The notes under the pieces: model-generated | What the model was told of the DNA's origin: nothing | What the model saw: the letters and a program-made list of their open reading frames with translations, nothing else | Database searches by the model: none | Origin: Powellomyces hirtus | Taxonomy: Eukaryota > Chytridiomycota > Chytridiomycetes > Spizellomycetales > Powellomycetaceae | DNA length: 64,000 nucleotides | Assembly (NCBI GenBank): GCA_025526995.1 | Contig: JAHLKG010000033.1 | Span: 62,001-126,000 of the forward strand | Direction of reading: 5' to 3' | Shown: in pieces, positions 60,497 to 64,000 of the stretch | Numbering within the stretch: the stretch's first letter is position 1 | Layout of the letters: each line of letters starts with the position of its first letter | Made by a program: the position numbers and the translations under genes

Positions 60497-63400
60497 ATGC
60501 ATAACTATTCCCACCACCACCACCTGCCCCCACAACAGCTGGACAGGGATGGTGGTCAGAGGAGCAGCACACTGTCATATCAGTCCCATGACAGAGACTC
60601 TAGTCAACGGAGCAGCACACTACCCTACCAGTCGCAAGACAGAGACGTCGGCCAGCCAGGCAGCCTCTACGACAGACATAGCGGGCAACGAATAAGCGCC
60701 ATTCCATATTCGCAGCGGGACAGAGATGGCAGTCAGACAAGCAGCACCTTAACATACCAGCAACAACAGCAACCAGCACCTCCGCCTCCGCAGCAGGACC
60801 GAGATGGGCGTCGGCCAACCTACCAGTCGCATCACCGCAATCCGAGCCATGAACGGATATCATATTATCCGTCATCTCAAGCTCAGCACTCGCAAATACA
60901 GGACCAACAACCTCCTCCTATTCCGCCCTACTCTTCCCGCTCGCACCCTTATGTGAATCCTAACCCGTCGCCAGTCCCGCCGATGCAGCGACTGGAGCCA
61001 GACCCATCTTTGCCGCCGCCGGCCCTTTCTGTGTCCTCCGCGTCTGCAAAGGTTCCCGTGTACAGCAAATACCGTGCTCCGTTATCATTGAGTTCGGCGC
61101 AACCACAAAGTCATCCTCAGCCGCAGCCGCCACCTATGCAGCAGCACCAGCAGCACCATCACTCGCCGCACGCGAATCCGTCTGTTGTGCTATCAGTCTC
61201 GGTACCGTCCCAGCACTCGCAAGCACCGTATATCCCACAACAGTCAATGCAACAACAGCCGCCGCCGCTTCATTCTCAACATTCACAGAAACAGCAGCAA
61301 CAGCCACCGCCCCCTCCACAGCCGATGGTGATGTCGCAAAGAGAGCTACCTTCGCATCAGCAACAAATGCATGTGCAGCCTCTGCCGATGCCAACGCCGC
61401 CACGGCAGCGTCAGTCACAGCATCAGTCACATCACCAGCCACAACACCTGCAACACTTGCCATCACAGCCCTCGATGCAGTCGACGCCCATCCCTGAAAC
61501 GCTGGAGCACAAGTACATTCTCGCTCTGGAAGATCGTCTTGCGCAACAGCGAGAAATCATGGAGCGGGATGTCCTTTTGATGCAGAAAGATGCAACCATC
61601 AAGAGCATGGACTACGAGATTAGGCGACTGGAAGCTCGTCTGCTGGATCTTACTGATCAGGTCGCCATTATGAAGGAGGACGCTCAGATTCAGAACGAGA
61701 AAATGAGGAAGATGATGTTGAAGCCGCCGCCTCCTCCTCCTTCGCCAGTGCGACAAACGTCGCCACCAGTTCCCCAGCAGCAGGACGGGTTCGAAGACAC
61801 TCAAAGACGAAACGAAGAGATGAGAACGATGATAATGAGGCCGCCGCCGCCTCCTGCGCCAGTGCAACATATGGCCCCGCCAAGCCCTCAACAGCAGGAT
61901 GAGTTCATGCCGATGATGGACGAGGCGACTTACGAAAGCTCTCCTGAGCCCGAGATTACCATCATTGAATCACCGATCATCCCGGCGCCTGCACCTGTCG
62001 TGGATGCACCTGCGGATGCGTCTACTGCAGTCGCCAAAGCTCCTCTTGTTACGCAGAACCTAACATCCACAAACCCAGCCTCTCCTCCCGTCATTAATTC
62101 TGAGCCGGCCCCGCTCCCAAACTTGCAGTCCCCGGCGAAGCCGATCACTCCGCTATCTCATACCCAGCGGATGGCTCTCATGGAGGCGGACATAAACTCG
62201 CCAGCCGATCCTGACATTTTGTTAGGGAGCAACGTCATTCCCAACGTCAACCCCAACGTCGATAGCAACGAGATGACCAGCAATGGCAGTGGGAACCATA
62301 CCCCGATCGGACCCGCACAAGGAGCCCCCGGAATTGCTTGGACATCGGTGCTGAAAAAAATTTACCCGGGGTCCCTCTCACAGCTGCGCCCCGGTCAGCG
62401 TACGCAGATCGAGCATGCCGTCAAGGTGTACCTGATCGACAAACTTGGCCCTGAGCAGGCAGCTGAATCCAAAGTGCGCGGACTCGGCCGCTCCATCCAC
62501 ATGGTTGACGCCATCCCGCATGAGCTGGCCCCTGATTTTTCCGCGTGGCTCATCCGCCAGATCGAGAAAGGTTTGCTCGACCCCCCGGGTGGGAAACGTA
62601 AAAGAAGTTCGTTCCCGGATACCCCGGGCTCTGGTGAACACCAAAATCATCCCATCCCGCCATCGCTGGAACAACGGGAAGATACCTCCTCCGCTTCTTC
62701 ATCGCCAGCTCTAACCCCGGTCGTGAGTCCCCAGCCCAAAAGAAATAAAACCTCACAGCCGATCCCCCCATTTCCGGAGCCTCCCGCGGTGCTACCTGCT
62801 GCACCTGCGCCCGTACCTGCTGAGAGCAAGAGGACGGATAGCCCTGCGACTGGTCGCGAAAGCAGGAGGACCGATAGATCTGCGTCTGCTCGAGAGAGCA
62901 GAAGGACCGATAGCCCCGCGACTAACCGTGAAAGCAGGAGGATCGATAGCTCAGCGACTGGTGGCCCCGTGTACTCAAAGGACATGATGGCGTGGACCGA
63001 CTTGGTCCGCACACGGTACCCTGCTTTCAACGCCAATGTGCCGCAAATGTCCCAGTTCACCAAAGCCTTTTTGCGTCAACGTAATGTCGCCGACCAACGC
63101 TACCCGGCCCTCAACACCAACAAAATGGCGTGGGCTATCCCGCGCATCTTCTGGGACGAGTATTTGGCTCTTTTTGACCGAAACTTTCCGTATGTCGCTC
63201 ATGAGCGCACCATGGCCGATGGTGATGGAGGACCGCTGGTGCAGCAGCAGATACAACCGCAATCGGATGACGACAAGCCCCTGGCGATGCGGGTTGCGGA
63301 GGCGGGAGATGAACGGGAACGAGATCGGCCGAGGTTGATCTCGAATACGGAGACACTTCCCTTGCAAAATTCTCTGGCTGCGATTGAATCCAAAAGAAAG

Positions 63401-64000
63401 GCTGCGCAGCAAGCGCAGGAAGCCCAACAAGCTCAGGAAGCGCAAGAAGCCCAAGAAGCGCAGCGAGCGCGTGAAGCCCAGGAAGCTCAACAAGCCCAGC
63501 AGTCCTTGGTACAGCAGAGGCACCAGGAACCGTATGTCCAAGAGGAAGAGGAGGAGCCTTCTGCTGACAAGCAATCAGAGCCCACGTCGTTCCACTCAGA
63601 TCCCATGGTCGTGGATCGTGCGTCTAGCGGCGTTTCATCCGTAGGTGGTGGAGGTGCCGGACGGGGGAGCGAACCCGGACAAGCCGGCAACACGGTCATA
63701 TACGCGGATCCGGTTACCTCCACCCGCAAAGAAGCCAATCTGGTTGTTTGGACTGATCAGATTCGCAAACACCACCCGCACTACATCGACTCGCTCTCCA
63801 AATGCTCCTGGAACCGCGTCCGCCGCGCTGTTCGTATGTTCCTTGAACGCGTCCTGCCGCGGTACGGCCTCGGCGTCGACGACTGCATGGCGAGTTCGGG
63901 AAAAGGACGCAGAACGTATGGCGTGCCCGAGATCGTCGACGAAGAGTTTGGGCGATGGTTCAATGAAGATATCAAAACCGACTTTGCGTCCGCCCACATC
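60497..64000 (+). CDS. Large unrecognised Q/P-rich protein with three copies of a novel module (partial, runs off the window)
   Basis: An open frame of 1168 codons from ATG 60497 to the window edge without a stop; I checked every codon. I do not recognise the protein. Order of parts: a repetitive N terminus (RDxxSQRSS-type repeats), Q/P/H-rich sequence to about residue 330, a coiled coil at about 334-407 (ILALEDRLAQQREIMERDVL), two P-rich spacers, and then three diverged modules beginning at W615, W833 and W1085. Each module starts WT-x2-[LI]-[RK]-x3-P-like (IAWTSVLKKIYPG, MAWTDLVRTRYPA, VVWTDQIRKHHPH) and ends 60-75 residues on with a proline-led aromatic helix (IPHELAPDFSAWLI, IPRIFWDEYLALF, VPEIVDEEFGRWF). 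Four 12-residue basic repeats lie at 776-823 and a QAQEA-rich helix at about 964-1003. A scaffold or DNA/chromatin role is possible, but unproven. Confidence 0.75.
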   Translation, partial: MHNYSHHHHLPPQQLDRDGGQRSSTLSYQSHDRDSSQRSSTLPYQSQDRDVGQPGSLYDRHSGQRISAIPYSQRDRDGSQTSSTLTYQQQQQPAPPPPQQDRDGRRPTYQSHHRNPSHERISYYPSSQAQHSQIQDQQPPPIPPYSSRSHPYVNPNPSPVPPMQRLEPDPSLPPPALSVSSASAKVPVYSKYRAPLSLSSAQPQSHPQPQPPPMQQHQQHHHSPHANPSVVLSVSVPSQHSQAPYIPQQSMQQQPPPLHSQHSQKQQQQPPPPPQPMVMSQRELPSHQQQMHVQPLPMPTPPRQRQSQHQSHHQPQHLQHLPSQPSMQSTPIPETLEHKYILALEDRLAQQREIMERDVLLMQKDATIKSMDYEIRRLEARLLDLTDQVAIMKEDAQIQNEKMRKMMLKPPPPPPSPVRQTSPPVPQQQDGFEDTQRRNEEMRTMIMRPPPPPAPVQHMAPPSPQQQDEFMPMMDEATYESSPEPEITIIESPIIPAPAPVVDAPADASTAVAKAPLVTQNLTSTNPASPPVINSEPAPLPNLQSPAKPITPLSHTQRMALMEADINSPADPDILLGSNVIPNVNPNVDSNEMTSNGSGNHTPIGPAQGAPGIAWTSVLKKIYPGSLSQLRPGQRTQIEHAVKVYLIDKLGPEQAAESKVRGLGRSIHMVDAIPHELAPDFSAWLIRQIEKGLLDPPGGKRKRSSFPDTPGSGEHQNHPIPPSLEQREDTSSASSSPALTPVVSPQPKRNKTSQPIPPFPEPPAVLPAAPAPVPAESKRTDSPATGRESRRTDRSASARESRRTDSPATNRESRRIDSSATGGPVYSKDMMAWTDLVRTRYPAFNANVPQMSQFTKAFLRQRNVADQRYPALNTNKMAWAIPRIFWDEYLALFDRNFPYVAHERTMADGDGGPLVQQQIQPQSDDDKPLAMRVAEAGDERERDRPRLISNTETLPLQNSLAAIESKRKAAQQAQEAQQAQEAQEAQEAQRAREAQEAQQAQQSLVQQRHQEPYVQEEEEEPSADKQSEPTSFHSDPMVVDRASSGVSSVGGGGAGRGSEPGQAGNTVIYADPVTSTRKEANLVVWTDQIRKHHPHYIDSLSKCSWNRVRRAVRMFLERVLPRYGLGVDDCMASSGKGRRTYGVPEIVDEEFGRWFNEDIKTDFASAHI
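62822..62965 (+). repeat. Four tandem 36-bp units encoding ES(K/R)R(T/I)D...
   Basis: Units at 62822, 62858, 62894 and 62930, each 36 bp, encode a 12-residue basic/polar repeat (first copy ESKRTDSPATGR). They lie between modules 1 and 2 of the large protein. Third-position differences between copies show that the repeat is held at protein level rather than freshly duplicated. Confidence 0.8.

Overview
The window looks like nuclear DNA of a fungus, most likely an early-diverging (chytrid-like) one. All recognised genes are eukaryotic. They are split by short GT-AG introns of roughly 50-130 nt, transcribed from both strands, and separated by short to long intergenic DNA. Fungal-type genes (SEY1, the HAP2/NF-YA subunit, an AKR1-type palmitoyltransferase, NUS1) sit beside genes that are rare in Dikarya: a DNA polymerase iota and a LIM-kinase-like kinase carrying a C1 domain. 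The species is not identified. For multi-exon genes I spliced the exons by hand. The reading frame closes in every model given as a spliced gene, which supports the models, but no transcript evidence was available.

Layout. 0.3-5.8 kb: a CAP-Gly/coiled-coil microtubule-binding protein (-), a LIMK-like kinase with a C1 zinc finger (+) and the spliceosomal core protein SmD1 (-). 6.2-10.6 kb: mitochondrial ATP synthase beta (+) and the CCAAT-binding factor subunit HAP2 (+). 10.9-12.7 kb: one continuous reading frame joining TMEM18 to NUS1 (-). 13.1-14.5 kb: a C2H2 transcription factor (-). 14.5-19.9 kb: gene-poor DNA with a decayed copia-like fragment. 19.9-25.0 kb: a GT4-type glycosyltransferase (+) converging on the ER-fusion GTPase SEY1 (-). 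25-30 kb: gene-poor. 30-32.4 kb: a second C2H2 factor (+). 33.8-37.1 kb: NOP14, small-subunit ribosome biogenesis (+). 38.4-41.7 kb: a 15-exon ankyrin-DHHC palmitoyltransferase (-). 42.3-43.3 kb: a hypothetical ORF. 44.0-47.3 kb: a JmjC protein with a split ZZ-like finger and a CDCA7-type 4CXXC domain (+). 49.8-50.5 kb: an RBBP9-like hydrolase (+). 50.5-54.2 kb: coding-like but unassigned patches, including an ankyrin remnant. 55.0-56.3 kb: an eight-exon NTF2/SigF-like protein (+). 57.4-59.8 kb: DNA polymerase iota (-). 60.5-64.0 kb: a very long open frame running off the right edge, encoding an unrecognised Q/P-rich protein with three copies of a previously unseen module.

Together these are mostly housekeeping functions (splicing, respiration, ER membrane fusion, dolichol synthesis, ribosome assembly, protein palmitoylation, translesion synthesis, chromatin). 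They form no operon-like pathway. The points most worth following are the TMEM18-NUS1 fusion frame, the three-module protein at the right edge, and the unusual domain combinations in the kinase and JmjC genes.
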